Assembly: GCA_029051835.1 (NCBI GenBank)
Contig: JAIDKJ010000193.1
Location: 1-8,421, forward strand
DNA: 8,421 nt
Direction of reading: 5' to 3'
Source: Paramuribaculum sp.
GTDB lineage: Bacteria; Bacteroidota; Bacteroidia; Bacteroidales; Muribaculaceae
This document shows positions 1 through 7,651 of the stretch, one piece after another (the stretch's first letter is position 1; each line of letters begins with the position of its first letter). The position numbers and the translations under genes are program-made. The notes under the pieces were generated by a model. That model saw nothing but the letters and a program-made list of their open reading frames with translations, did no database searches and was not told where the DNA came from.

Positions 1-884
1 AGTTTAAGGAGCTTGAGGGCGAACTGGTCACAGGTGAGGTGTATCAGACATGGGCGCGCGAAACGCTGCTGCTCGACGATGACAAGAACGAACTGCTGCT
101 CCCCAAGAGCGAGTCGATACCCGGCGACTTCTTCCGCAAGGGCGAAACCGTAAGGGCCGTTGTGGCGAATGTCGACAACAAAAACAACAATCCGAAGATC
201 ACCGTCAGCCGCACGAGCGAGAACTTCCTCCGCCGCCTGTTTGAGCTTGAAGTGCCCGAGATCCACGATGGACTCATCAGCATACGTGCCGTAGCCCGCA
301 TCCCGGGCGAGCGCGCCAAGATAGCCGTTGAGAGCTACGACGAGCGTATTGATCCCGTGGGAGCCTGCGTAGGCGTCAAGGGATCGCGCATCCACGGCAT
401 CGTGCGTGAGCTGCGCAACGAGAATATCGACGTGATCAACTACACCTCCAACCCCTCGCTGTTCATACAGCGTGCGCTCAGTCCCGCTCGTGTGTCGACT
501 ATCCGCATTGACGAGGAGGAGAAAAAAGCCGAAGTGTTCCTGCGTCCCGAAGAGGTGTCGCTTGCCATCGGCAAACAGGGTCTCAACATCAAGCTCGCAT
601 CGATGCTCACCGGCTATGTGATCGACGTCTACCGCGAGAGCGACGAGGTGCAGGAAGAGGATATCTATCTCGACGAATTCAAGGACGAGATCGATCCCTG
701 GGTGATCGAAACCCTCAAGAATATGGGACTCGTCACGGCCAAGAACGTGCTTGCGATGCCGCGTCAGGAGATCATCGACAAGGCCGATCTCGAAGAGTCG
801 ACCGTCGACCAGCTTCTTCAGGTGCTCCGCGCCGAATTCGAGGATCTTCCCGAAAGCGGCGAAGAGACGGCTGCCGAGGCTTGA
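1..884 (+). CDS. nusA: Transcription termination/antitermination factor NusA, 5' end missing
   Basis: NusA binds RNA polymerase and nascent RNA in the cytoplasm and modulates pausing, termination and antitermination. The reading frame is open from base 3, giving 293 visible residues that end at TGA 882-884. From the usual family length, about 125 N-terminal residues (the RNA-polymerase-binding domain) lie outside the window. Visible domains in order are an S1 domain (about residues 1-65, starting near ELEGELVTGEV), a KH1 domain with GVKG at visible residues 124-127, and a KH2 domain with IGKQG at 189-193. An acidic, helical tail (about 220-293) resembles the helix-hairpin-helix C-terminal extension of many NusA proteins. 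It is followed by infB after 59 bases, the widespread rimP-nusA-infB order; rimP would lie upstream, out of view. I see no promoter or terminator between nusA and infB, so co-transcription is likely. No frame disruption is visible. Confidence 0.97.
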   Translation, partial: FKELEGELVTGEVYQTWARETLLLDDDKNELLLPKSESIPGDFFRKGETVRAVVANVDNKNNNPKITVSRTSENFLRRLFELEVPEIHDGLISIRAVARIPGERAKIAVESYDERIDPVGACVGVKGSRIHGIVRELRNENIDVINYTSNPSLFIQRALSPARVSTIRIDEEEKKAEVFLRPEEVSLAIGKQGLNIKLASMLTGYVIDVYRESDEVQEEDIYLDEFKDEIDPWVIETLKNMGLVTAKNVLAMPRQEIIDKADLEESTVDQLLQVLRAEFEDLPESGEETAAEA

Positions 885-904
885 TCCTGCATGACCGGTG
901 ACAA

Positions 905-943
905 CTCTCCTCAAACGAACAACAAAAACTGTCAAAACATTAT
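905..943 (+). promoter_or_regulatory. A/C-rich leader of infB without Shine-Dalgarno
   Basis: The bases just upstream of the infB ATG are rich in A and C (for example CAAACGAACAACAAAAACTG) and contain no GGAGG-like motif. Bacteroidota commonly initiate translation without a Shine-Dalgarno sequence, using A-rich, unstructured leaders. That supports the ATG at 944 as the true start and fits the taxonomic reading. No promoter matching TTTG/TAnnTTTG is evident in the nusA-infB gap. Confidence 0.5.
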
Positions 944-3874
944 ATGGCGAGAACGAAAATAAGTAAAATAGCAAGGGACTTCAATGTGGCCCTCCCCACA
1001 CTGATCGACTTCCTGCGCAAGAAAGGCATCACCATCGAGGATAACCCCAACGCACGTATCGACGACAGCGTGCTCGATATTATCGTCAAGGAATACCAGA
1101 CCGACAGGGTTCAGAAGACCAAGAGCGACAATCTCTCCGGCGACCGTCACGGCAAGACCACCAAGGAGCGCCAGCCCGAACAGCGTCAGGCTTCTGAAAT
1201 CAAAATCGAGGCGCCGGTGCAGCAGGGTCCCAAAGTGGTGGGACATAGCGAGCGCGGCGCGGGCAAACCGGTGGTGACCGAACCGACACGACCGGCTGCC
1301 GACGAGGCCGTCAAGGCCGAGGCACCGGTGCAGCCCGCTGCCGTTTCAGAGCCTGTGGCCGAAGCAGCGCCGGTTGTAGAGCCCGCGGCTCCTGTTGAAG
1401 AGAAGAAGGAGCCTGTAGCGGCAGAGCCGGTAAAGTCGGAGCCTGAAGTCAAGCCGGCCGCACCCGAAACGCCCGAGGTCAAGGCGCCCGAGGCCGCTGT
1501 GCCCGTAGCGGAGGCTCCGAAGCCTGCCGCAGAGCCTGCGCCTGCTCCTGCGCCTGAGGCTGCCGCTCCCGCGGAAGCTCCCGGCAAAGAGGCTGCCGCG
1601 CCTGCGGCCGATGCCGTGTTCAGCCCCAACGCTCGTCCGACACTGAATATCAATGTTGTCGGCAAGATCGACCTTTCGGCTATCAACCAGTCGACACGTC
1701 CTCGCCGCAAAAGTAAAGAAGAGAAGCGCAACGACCGTATCGCCGCCAGCCGTCAGGGCCAGGGCGCTGCCGCAGGAGGAACGGCAGCCGCAGGCGACCG
1801 CAAGAAGCGCAAGCGTATCGGAGGAAAAGAGAAGATCGATATAGAGAAGACCGCACAGCAGTCGACTCAGAACGGAGGCGGACAGCGCCAGAACCAGCAG
1901 AAGGGCGATCGCGACCGTCAGCGCGGACGCGACCGTCAGCGTCATGGCTCGCAGTCGCATTCGGAAGTGACCGAGGAGGATGTTCAGAGGCAGGTCAAGG
2001 AAACTCTCGCCCGCCTGACCAACAAGGACAAGGGTCTGAAGAAATCGGCCAAATGGCGTAAGGAGAAGAAGGAGATCAACGCCGAGCGCGAACGCGAGGC
2101 TCACGAGCAGGAAGCTGCCGAGAGCCGTGTGCTGAAGCTGACGGAGTTCGTGACCGCCAACGACCTTGCATCGCTCATGGATGTGCCTGTCAACAAGGTT
2201 ATAGGCACCTGTATGAGCCTCGGAGTTATGGTCAGCATCAATCAGCGTCTTGACGCCGAAACCATCAATATCGTGGCCGAGGAATTCGGTTTCGAAACCG
2301 AATATGTTTCGGCCGAGGTGGTTGAAGCCATCAATCAGGAGGAGGATTCGGAGGATCAGCTCGTCAGCCGTCCGCCGATCGTTACTGTCATGGGCCACGT
2401 GGACCACGGCAAGACCTCGCTGCTCGACTATATACGCAAAGCCAACGTGATTGCCGGCGAGGCCGGAGGCATCACACAGCATATCGGCGCCTACAACGTG
2501 AAGCTCGCCGACGGACGTCATATAACCTTCCTCGACACTCCGGGCCACGAGGCGTTTACCGCCATGCGTGCCCGAGGCGCGAAGGTGACCGACATCTGTA
2601 TCATCATCGTGGCGGCCGACGACAATGTCATGCCGCAGACCGTCGAGGCTATCAATCATGCTTCGGCTGCCGGTGTGCCTATCGTGTTTGCCATCAATAA
2701 GATCGACAAGCCTGCCGCTAATCCCGACAAGGTGAAGGAGGAGCTTGCCAACATGAATTACCTCGTTGAGGAGTGGGGTGGCAAATACCAGTCGCAGGAT
2801 ATCTCGGCCAAGAAGGGTACGGGAGTCGAGGAACTGATGGAGAAGGTGCTGCTTGAGGCCGAGATGCTCGATCTGAAGGCCAATCCCGACCGCCGCGCCA
2901 CAGGCTCGATCATCGAGTCGTCGCTCGACAAGGGACGCGGATATGTGGCTACGGTGCTCGTGCAGAACGGCACTCTCCGTGTGGGCGACGTGATACTGGC
3001 CGGAACCCATTTCGGACGCATCAAGGCGATGTTCAACGAGCGCAACCAGCGCATCAAGGAGGCCGGACCGTCAGAACCGGCTCTGATACTCGGTCTGAAC
3101 GGCGCTCCGACCGCAGGCGATACATTCAATGTGATGGAGGCTGAGTCGGAGGCTCGTGAGATAGCCAACAAGCGTGAGCAGCTCCAGCGCGAGCAGGGCG
3201 CACGTACCAAGAAGATACTTACCCTGGAGGATATCGGCCGCCGCCGTGCCATAGGCAACTTCCAGGAGCTGAACATCATCGTCAAGGGCGACGTCGACGG
3301 TTCGATCGAGGCTCTGAGCGACTCGCTGATCAAGCTCTCCACCGAGGAGATTCAGGTCAACGTGCTTCACAAGGCCGTGGGCGAGATCTCCGAGAGCGAT
3401 GTCACTCTCGCTGCCGCTTCCGATGCCATCATCATCGGATTCCAGGTGCGTCCGTCGCAGGCAGCGCGCCGCGAAGCTGAGCGCGAAGGAGTGCAGATCC
3501 GCCTCTATTCGGTCATCTATCAGGCCATAGAGGAGGTGAAGGACGCTATGGAGGGAATGCTTGCGCCCGAAATCAAGGAGGAGGTGATCGGTACGGCCGA
3601 AGTGCTCCAGACCTACAAGATTTCCAAGGTGGGCACCGTGGCCGGATGTATCGTGCGCGAGGGCAAGCTCAAGCGTTCGTGCAAGGTGCGCGTGATACGC
3701 GGAGGCATCGTGCGCCACACCGGCGAGCTCGATTCGCTCAAGCGTTTCAAGGACGATGTGAAGGAGGTGCTGTCGGGTTACGACTGCGGTCTGAATCTCC
3801 ACAACTACAACGACCTTCAGGAGGGCGATATGATCGAGGCCTTCGAAGAGGTGGAAGTGAAGAAGACGCTTTGA
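944..3874 (+). CDS. infB: Translation initiation factor IF-2
   Basis: IF-2 is the GTPase that brings initiator fMet-tRNA to the 30S subunit and promotes 70S joining. The 976-residue protein begins with an IF2_N-type module ([13 protein letters not shown], residues 1-55). An Ala/Pro/Glu-rich low-complexity linker follows (about 95-225), then an Arg/Lys/Gln-rich basic stretch (about 250-390), then a second IF2_N-like module (about 396-455). The G domain carries G1 GHVDHGKT (484-491), G3 DTPGHE (531-536), G4 NKID (585-588) and G5 SAK (621-623). Domain II, the IF-2-specific domain III and the C-terminal fMet-tRNA-binding domain IV fill the rest, so the protein is complete. Bacteroidales IF-2 proteins are usually about 950-1050 residues, so this length is normal. 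The linker explains the unusually long open frames on the opposite strand. Its last codon and stop overlap the TTG start of folK, suggesting translational coupling. Confidence 0.98.
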   Translation: MARTKISKIARDFNVALPTLIDFLRKKGITIEDNPNARIDDSVLDIIVKEYQTDRVQKTKSDNLSGDRHGKTTKERQPEQRQASEIKIEAPVQQGPKVVGHSERGAGKPVVTEPTRPAADEAVKAEAPVQPAAVSEPVAEAAPVVEPAAPVEEKKEPVAAEPVKSEPEVKPAAPETPEVKAPEAAVPVAEAPKPAAEPAPAPAPEAAAPAEAPGKEAAAPAADAVFSPNARPTLNINVVGKIDLSAINQSTRPRRKSKEEKRNDRIAASRQGQGAAAGGTAAAGDRKKRKRIGGKEKIDIEKTAQQSTQNGGGQRQNQQKGDRDRQRGRDRQRHGSQSHSEVTEEDVQRQVKETLARLTNKDKGLKKSAKWRKEKKEINAEREREAHEQEAAESRVLKLTEFVTANDLASLMDVPVNKVIGTCMSLGVMVSINQRLDAETINIVAEEFGFETEYVSAEVVEAINQEEDSEDQLVSRPPIVTVMGHVDHGKTSLLDYIRKANVIAGEAGGITQHIGAYNVKLADGRHITFLDTPGHEAFTAMRARGAKVTDICIIIVAADDNVMPQTVEAINHASAAGVPIVFAINKIDKPAANPDKVKEELANMNYLVEEWGGKYQSQDISAKKGTGVEELMEKVLLEAEMLDLKANPDRRATGSIIESSLDKGRGYVATVLVQNGTLRVGDVILAGTHFGRIKAMFNERNQRIKEAGPSEPALILGLNGAPTAGDTFNVMEAESEAREIANKREQLQREQGARTKKILTLEDIGRRRAIGNFQELNIIVKGDVDGSIEALSDSLIKLSTEEIQVNVLHKAVGEISESDVTLAAASDAIIIGFQVRPSQAARREAEREGVQIRLYSVIYQAIEEVKDAMEGMLAPEIKEEVIGTAEVLQTYKISKVGTVAGCIVREGKLKRSCKVRVIRGGIVRHTGELDSLKRFKDDVKEVLSGYDCGLNLHNYNDLQEGDMIEAFEEVEVKKTL
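1910..1941 (+). repeat. Two-copy 18-base-period repeat inside infB
   Basis: The 14-mer CGCGACCGTCAGCG occurs at 1910-1923 and again at 1928-1941, an 18-base period that keeps the reading frame. It encodes the repeated [12 protein letters not shown] unit in the basic linker of IF-2. It probably arose by in-frame slippage or duplication in a low-complexity segment that tolerates length change. Confidence 0.7.
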
Positions 3875-4299
3875 TAGCCCATATCAATATCGGATCAAAT
3901 ATCGGCGACCGTCATGCTCTTATAGGGCGGGCGGTCGCTGCCGTTTGCCGCCGTTTTCCCGGGGCGAGGGCGAGCCGGCCGGTGGAGTCGGAGCCGTGGG
4001 GCTTCGAGAGCGAGAATGCGTTTGTCAATGTCGGGATGATGATTGACTGCGACCTGCATCCCGAGTGCCTGCTTTCGGTGCTGCTTGAGATAGAGCGGAG
4101 TGTGGGCGACGGCTCGTCGCATCGCGATGCTTCGGGAGGGTATGCCGACCGTATGATCGACATAGATCTGATCGACTACGGGCGTATGGTCTATATGAGC
4201 AGCCGACTGATGCTCCCTCATCCGCAGGCGGCTGCGCGCCGCTTTGTGATGGAGCCGCTGCTGGAGCTGGAGCCGGGCTACCGCTCTCCGCTTGCATAA
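3871..4299 (+). CDS. folK: 6-hydroxymethyl-7,8-dihydropterin pyrophosphokinase (HPPK), short form
   Basis: HPPK transfers pyrophosphate from ATP to 6-hydroxymethyl-7,8-dihydropterin, the step before dihydropteroate synthase in folate synthesis. The 142-residue protein shows family landmarks: the first strand with [10 protein letters not shown] (5-14), SEPWGF (40-45) as the pterin-side loop, FVNVG (51-55), the helix ending in EIE (73-75), and [12 protein letters not shown] (93-104). In that last motif D97 and D99 match the Mg-binding aspartates of E. coli HPPK (D95, D97). [11 protein letters not shown] (115-125) supplies the conserved His and Arg. The start is TTG 3871-3873, overlapping the infB stop (TTGA). 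It is chosen because strand 1 begins at once and no ATG or GTG lies nearby in frame. Oddities: the loop after the EIE helix reads VGDGSSHRD rather than the usual GR-x-R, and the C-terminus stops soon after PLLELEP, about 17 residues short of E. coli HPPK. Function is likely but not proven. Confidence 0.88.
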   Translation: MIAHINIGSNIGDRHALIGRAVAAVCRRFPGARASRPVESEPWGFESENAFVNVGMMIDCDLHPECLLSVLLEIERSVGDGSSHRDASGGYADRMIDIDLIDYGRMVYMSSRLMLPHPQAAARRFVMEPLLELEPGYRSPLA

Positions 4300-4303
4300 G
4301 GAA

Positions 4304-4320
4304 GGCCGTAACGGACGGTC
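4304..4320 (+). terminator. Weak hairpin between convergent folK and lipoprotein genes
   Basis: GGCCGT (4304-4309) can pair with ACGGTC (4315-4320) around the 5-base loop AACGG, with one G-T wobble. It sits in the 19-base gap between the folK stop and the end of the convergent minus-strand gene. No T-run follows on either strand, so termination activity is uncertain. Confidence 0.3.
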
Positions 4321-6874
4321 AGTAGGATAGCGACAGCGCGTCGATCCAAAGAGTGCTGCCTCTGTAGGTCGATGTGACTGGATCGGCCACGGTCAGCACC
4401 GAAGCGGTTTCCTCGTCTATTGTGCCGACCGATGTCGATGAAGCGAGAAGCACCTTTATTTTTGTGGCTTTGACTCCCGGCGCGTTGTAGCTCAGCGGAA
4501 CTGTAAAGGCTGTGTAGCCTGTGGCCGTCGGCAGAGCCGCTTCGGCTCGGGCTATGGTCATTTCTGCGCCTTCGGGCGAGAGGCCGATCACTTCCACTCT
4601 GACGAGTCCGCGTTCGCTGACGGTAGGTGATCCGGGAATATATTTGTAGAATCCGTTCAAGGCCATCGGGCGCGAAGTGAATTCGATTCCTTCGTCGTAG
4701 CTTTCGGTCAGTGTGGCCGGATCGAAGCTGTATGATCCGAGAAACAGGCGTCCGGCTGCTCTGTGCGACGGGCGAGGCACGTTGAGGCTATATTCCGTAT
4801 ATGGTGTTCCGGTCTGGCGGTAGTCGGGTATCTCCGGTCCGTCGACATCCCATCCGACGCTCTGTATGCGCACTCCGTAGGAGTTGAGATATGCGTCGAG
4901 CACCGCCTCTGTGGAGGGTTGCATATACCAGGTGTTGTGACGGGTGGCCGCCGTGCAGAATGTCTTTGCATTGACGTTGGCCCAGCTTTGCGGAGCCTCC
5001 TGCTTGATTGTCACGCGGTTTTGTCTGTTGAATATGCCCACTATGGTCTGTGAGTAGCGTCCTCCGCTCGGCAGATCGCGGTAGTCCACCGATTTCTTGC
5101 GTTCCTCGAAGTCGGCGTTGGGGAGCTGATGGGCTTTTTCGGTAACGATGTCGACCGGTGCGGTGAAGTCGTTGTTGCCGCGCGGCTGTGCGAGCACCGT
5201 TGCGCGCAGTGTATATCGGGTGTCGGCTTTGAGTCCGGTGACGGTGATCACGCCGTTGTCCTCCATGCGCGCCAGTTCAAGGGTCGGTTCGCCGTTGGCA
5301 TAGATCGATGCGTTGCGGGTGATGTAGGATGTCAGTCCGGGTTCGGGTGAATCGATCATCACCACGGCGCTATGGGAAAACGCGTCGACGCTGATGGTGA
5401 ATTCGGGAGCGCGACGGCGTATCGAGGCTGCGGCCTTGACGGCGCCGCAATACAGGAGTCTTGCTCCGATATCTGACTGTCCGGGGGGTACGTCGAATCT
5501 GATTGTCGAACTGCCGGCGCCCTGTGTGCGTATGATTTCCGATGGTGGCGCCCATAGTCCGTCCTCGCCGAGAAGCTCTATGCCTATGTCGTCGAGCGAT
5601 GCTTCGGCAGGGAGCGATATGCGCATCGTGCAGCTGTCGATACCCATCACGGCCTCGCTGACGGCGGTCAGCCTGACATCTACGTCGTCAAGCGCCACGA
5701 CAAGCACGGTAGGCTCCGATTCGATATTGGTGCGCGTGCGGGCCTGAAGCTGCAGCCGGTGTTGTCGCGCTCCGTCCGACAGGCGCAGCTTCGGCACTAC
5801 ATCGGTGAAATCCACCGTCAAACCTCCGTCGGCAGTGCGGTCCACTGCCAGTCCGAGCGCGCGCATGGCCGCCATGTCGCTTTCGGAGGCGAAAATGAGG
5901 TCGGTTTCCGCCGGCCATCCTTGGCCGAGAAGGGTGGGGGAGTTGGTGCTCAGGTAGAGTCCGGCCAGCTGTGAGGCGTCGGCGGCGGTGGCGCTGATGC
6001 TCTGTTCGGGCGTGGCTCCTTCGGCTATCTGGAGCAGAGTGCCGTCGGCAAATCCCTCGCATGTGATCACGGGTGCTTTGGCTGCAAGCAGTTGTGGAGT
6101 CAGGCGTATCGTCACGTCGTCGGTCGATATCCGCTCGTCGAGCGAGAGGGTGACGGCGGGCACCTCTGGGTTGTCGGTCGACAGGGTGAGTGTGGCCGTA
6201 TAGCAGTGGCGGGGGAGGGCGTTCTTGATGCGGGTCATGTAGACGGAGCAGCTACGGCCGTCGGCGAGCGTCAGGCTCAGGCTGACGTCGATGTCGCCCG
6301 GCCGAAGGAATACGTAGCGCGTTTCGTCGGAGGCGAAGTCTATGTATCGGCCGCCGTGGCTGTGGAATGTCACCGAACAGGCGGCGAAGTATTCGCTGAA
6401 TCCGCTGGTGAAGTCGACGTCGAGCATCGTGTTTGCCAGTGTGCACACCACTTCAGGCTGTGCCTCCTCGCCGCCGTGAAGCGCGAATTTGGCCGATCCG
6501 GTGAAGTAGGGACAGTCAAATCCCTCGGTCATGTCAGTCCCGGAGGAGATGTCGAGCATGTATTCGCCTGCGAGAAAAGGCTGGTCGGTGGGGAAGTCGG
6601 CCATCCGCGTCCATGAATGCGACAGCGAACCGTCGGCGGTGGCGAGAGTGCCGCTCATCTCTTCGGGCAGCGGGACAGTGCCTACGGTGGGTTGCGACGG
6701 TCCGGCGTTGTCATCGTCTATCACTGTCGGGTCGATGGTGATGACGGGACGTATCATGCCGCTGTCGTTGACGGGCGACGACGAATCGGACGCGCAGCTG
6801 CCGAGCATGGCAAGCATCATTACGGCCATGATCGTCGAGAATATGGTGTGCGGGAGTGTATGCTGATGTATCAA
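4319..6874 (-). CDS. Predicted DUF4493/PCMD-domain lipoprotein
   Basis: This is an 851-residue predicted envelope lipoprotein of unknown function. A hydrophobic segment (about residues 11-26) ends in the lipobox LGSC, placing the lipidated Cys at 27, followed by a Ser/Asp-rich tether. Residues of about 73-260 resemble DUF4493: a sheet-rich pattern with PYFTGS and a CTLANTMLDVDF motif. The middle (about 260-490) is sheet-like but unassigned. Residues 490-580 look like an FN3 module (TVTGLKADTRYTLRATV). From N586 (LPNADFEE) to the end the sequence fits PCMD, the putative carbohydrate metabolism domain, ending STLWIDALSLSY. The only upstream start in frame is TTG 6874. The next candidate, ATG at 6829 (residue 16), leaves a signal peptide too short to be convincing. 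The n-region is odd, with histidines but no Lys or Arg. No SusC/SusD, glycosidase or fimbrial genes are adjacent, so a glycan role is only inferred from the PCMD name. Confidence 0.85.
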   Translation of the reverse strand: MIHQHTLPHTIFSTIMAVMMLAMLGSCASDSSSPVNDSGMIRPVITIDPTVIDDDNAGPSQPTVGTVPLPEEMSGTLATADGSLSHSWTRMADFPTDQPFLAGEYMLDISSGTDMTEGFDCPYFTGSAKFALHGGEEAQPEVVCTLANTMLDVDFTSGFSEYFAACSVTFHSHGGRYIDFASDETRYVFLRPGDIDVSLSLTLADGRSCSVYMTRIKNALPRHCYTATLTLSTDNPEVPAVTLSLDERISTDDVTIRLTPQLLAAKAPVITCEGFADGTLLQIAEGATPEQSISATAADASQLAGLYLSTNSPTLLGQGWPAETDLIFASESDMAAMRALGLAVDRTADGGLTVDFTDVVPKLRLSDGARQHRLQLQARTRTNIESEPTVLVVALDDVDVRLTAVSEAVMGIDSCTMRISLPAEASLDDIGIELLGEDGLWAPPSEIIRTQGAGSSTIRFDVPPGQSDIGARLLYCGAVKAAASIRRRAPEFTISVDAFSHSAVVMIDSPEPGLTSYITRNASIYANGEPTLELARMEDNGVITVTGLKADTRYTLRATVLAQPRGNNDFTAPVDIVTEKAHQLPNADFEERKKSVDYRDLPSGGRYSQTIVGIFNRQNRVTIKQEAPQSWANVNAKTFCTAATRHNTWYMQPSTEAVLDAYLNSYGVRIQSVGWDVDGPEIPDYRQTGTPYTEYSLNVPRPSHRAAGRLFLGSYSFDPATLTESYDEGIEFTSRPMALNGFYKYIPGSPTVSERGLVRVEVIGLSPEGAEMTIARAEAALPTATGYTAFTVPLSYNAPGVKATKIKVLLASSTSVGTIDEETASVLTVADPVTSTYRGSTLWIDALSLSY

Positions 6875-6901
6875 TGTGTGCTGGTTATTATCAAAAGTCC
6901 G

Positions 6902-6909
6902 TAAAGTTA
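6902..6909 (-). promoter_or_regulatory. Candidate -7 element for the lipoprotein gene
   Basis: Read on the minus strand, 6909 to 6902 is TAACTTTA, one mismatch from the Bacteroidales -7 consensus TAnnTTTG. It lies 27 bases upstream of the TTG start at 6874, a sensible distance for a short leader. I find no TTTG at the expected -33 position. A second partial match, GACTTTTG (6899 to 6892), is closer to the start. This is weak evidence, given mainly to locate the likely control region. Confidence 0.25.
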
Positions 6910-6910
6910 A

Positions 6911-6962
6911 TAAATATAGGTTAACCGAATTTGTAGCGCCCGCTTAAATATGGTTAAATTTG
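6911..6962 (+). repeat. Degenerate direct repeat spanning both promoter elements
   Basis: TAAATATAGGTTAACCGAAT followed by TTG (6911-6933) resembles TAAATATGGTTAAATTTG (6945-6962). The shared core is TAAATAT-GGTTAA-(A)ATTTG, with small insertions in the first copy. The first copy contains the palindrome GGTTAACC (6919-6926). The GGTTAA cores lie 33 bases apart, close to three helical turns. The arrangement could be a paired operator or the remnant of a duplicated promoter. No binding protein can be named. Confidence 0.4.
6930..6962 (+). promoter_or_regulatory. Bacteroidales-type promoter for the DUF4923 gene
   Basis: TTTG at 6930-6933 and TAAATTTG at 6955-6962 match the Bacteroidales primary-sigma consensus (-33 TTTG, -7 TAnnTTTG) with a 21-base spacer. 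Transcription should start a few bases after 6962, leaving an AT-rich leader of about 25 bases before the ATG at 6994. No Shine-Dalgarno motif is visible in that leader, which contains a run of seven T residues (6972-6978). Confidence 0.75.
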
Positions 6963-6993
6963 CACTTTCGTTTTTTTATAGATACTTGAACTT

Positions 6994-7608
6994 ATGACAA
7001 AGCGTATTATTGTGGCGCTGGTGATGGCCCTGTCGATGTGTGGCGTGGCTGATCTTAAGGCGCAGACCGACCTCCGCAGCCTTATCGGCGGCATTCTCGG
7101 AACCAACACGGCTGTAACCCTTGAGTCGGTGGCCGGAACATGGAGCTACGACTCTCCGGCGGTGACTTTCAAGTCCGACAATCTGCTGAAGAAGGCGGGT
7201 GGAGCGGCGGCAGCGACGGCTGTCGAGAAGAAGCTTGAACCGTACTACAAAACGGCCGGACTCGACAAGATGGAGGTGACATTTTCGCCCGATTCCACCT
7301 TCACCATGAAGCTCGGACGCATGAGTCTCGGTGGCACCGTGGAGCCGGCGGCAAAGGATTCCGACGCTACGATGACTCTCTGCTTCAAGCTCGGCGGCAA
7401 GGTGCCGATGGGAAGCATGGACGCCTATATAAAGCGCAACGGCAAGAATAGCATCGACCTGACGTTCGACGTGTCGAAGCTGATATGGATTATCGACAAG
7501 GTGGCAGCCGTTAGCGGCAGCGCCTCGGCGCAGGCCATGTCGAAGATACTGTCGTCTTACGAGGGTATAACGGCAGGCTTCACCTTGCGTCCGGCGGCTG
7601 CGAAATGA
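6994..7608 (+). CDS. Secreted DUF4923 family protein
   Basis: This 204-residue protein carries a Sec signal peptide: basic TKR, a hydrophobic stretch to about residue 19, and likely cleavage after LKA (residue 23) before QTDLRS. Cys16 lies in the signal but LSMC is a poor lipobox, so a soluble periplasmic or exported protein is more likely than a lipoprotein. The mature part opens with a Gly/Leu segment (SLIGGILGTN) and then GTWSYDSPAVTFKSDN (48-63), the lipocalin-like opening I associate with DUF4923 proteins of Bacteroidales. An Ala-rich segment, FSPDSTFTMKLGR, and alternating strand patterns follow, ending in ITAGFTLRP. The biochemical function is unknown. It has its own promoter, so it is probably a single-gene unit, divergent from the lipoprotein gene and convergent with tpx. 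Its last codons and stop form one arm and the loop of a strong RNA hairpin. Confidence 0.87.
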   Translation: MTKRIIVALVMALSMCGVADLKAQTDLRSLIGGILGTNTAVTLESVAGTWSYDSPAVTFKSDNLLKKAGGAAAATAVEKKLEPYYKTAGLDKMEVTFSPDSTFTMKLGRMSLGGTVEPAAKDSDATMTLCFKLGGKVPMGSMDAYIKRNGKNSIDLTFDVSKLIWIIDKVAAVSGSASAQAMSKILSSYEGITAGFTLRPAAAK

Positions 7609-7635
7609 ATAAGATCCGGGCGTAAGGTGAAGCCT
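7575..7635 (+). terminator. 20-bp stem-loop across the DUF4923 gene stop codon
   Basis: Arm 7575-7594 pairs with arm 7616-7635 along 20 consecutive positions, 18 Watson-Crick and two G-U, around a 21-base loop (7595-7615) that holds the stop codon TGA 7606-7608. The left arm lies in the coding region. Both non-canonical pairs are G-U in the plus-strand RNA but would be A-C mismatches in the minus-strand RNA, which hints that the plus-strand transcript is the selected one. No U-tract follows on either strand, so it may act as a transcript 3' end, a processing or stability element, or a barrier between the convergent genes. Confidence 0.55.
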
Positions 7636-7651
7636 TGAGAGAAACGGTATG

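Noticed and set aside
885..943. Possible promoter or small RNA between nusA and infB
   Set aside because: No TTTG/TAnnTTTG pair and no stable hairpin are visible; it reads as a simple A-rich leader inside an operon.
1330..1620. Ala/Pro/Glu-rich repetitive stretch, possible foreign insertion or tandem repeat array
   Set aside because: Low-complexity acidic linkers between the N-terminal module and the G domain are usual in bacterial IF-2, the frame is intact, and no exact repeat unit is present.
1346..3010. A 554-codon open frame on the minus strand, fully inside infB
   Set aside because: It is antisense to the strongly conserved IF-2 coding sequence. Its product is low-complexity (Leu/Arg/Gly/His-rich) as expected from reverse reading of a GC-rich, codon-biased gene, and it matches no family I know.
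3071..3802. A 243-codon minus-strand frame inside the 3' half of infB
   Set aside because: It is a shadow of the conserved domains II-IV of IF-2, with His/Leu-rich composition and no recognisable motif or leader.
3646..3870. Extension of the folK frame 225 bases upstream into infB
   Set aside because: The extra residues are an out-of-frame reading of conserved IF-2 domain IV. HPPK proteins begin at the IxIGSNxGDR strand, so TTG 3871 is the supported start.
6092..6616. A 174-codon plus-strand frame inside the lipoprotein gene
   Set aside because: The opposite frame has a signal peptide, lipobox and family resemblance over its whole length. This frame has Gly/Val/Glu-rich shadow composition and no promoter.
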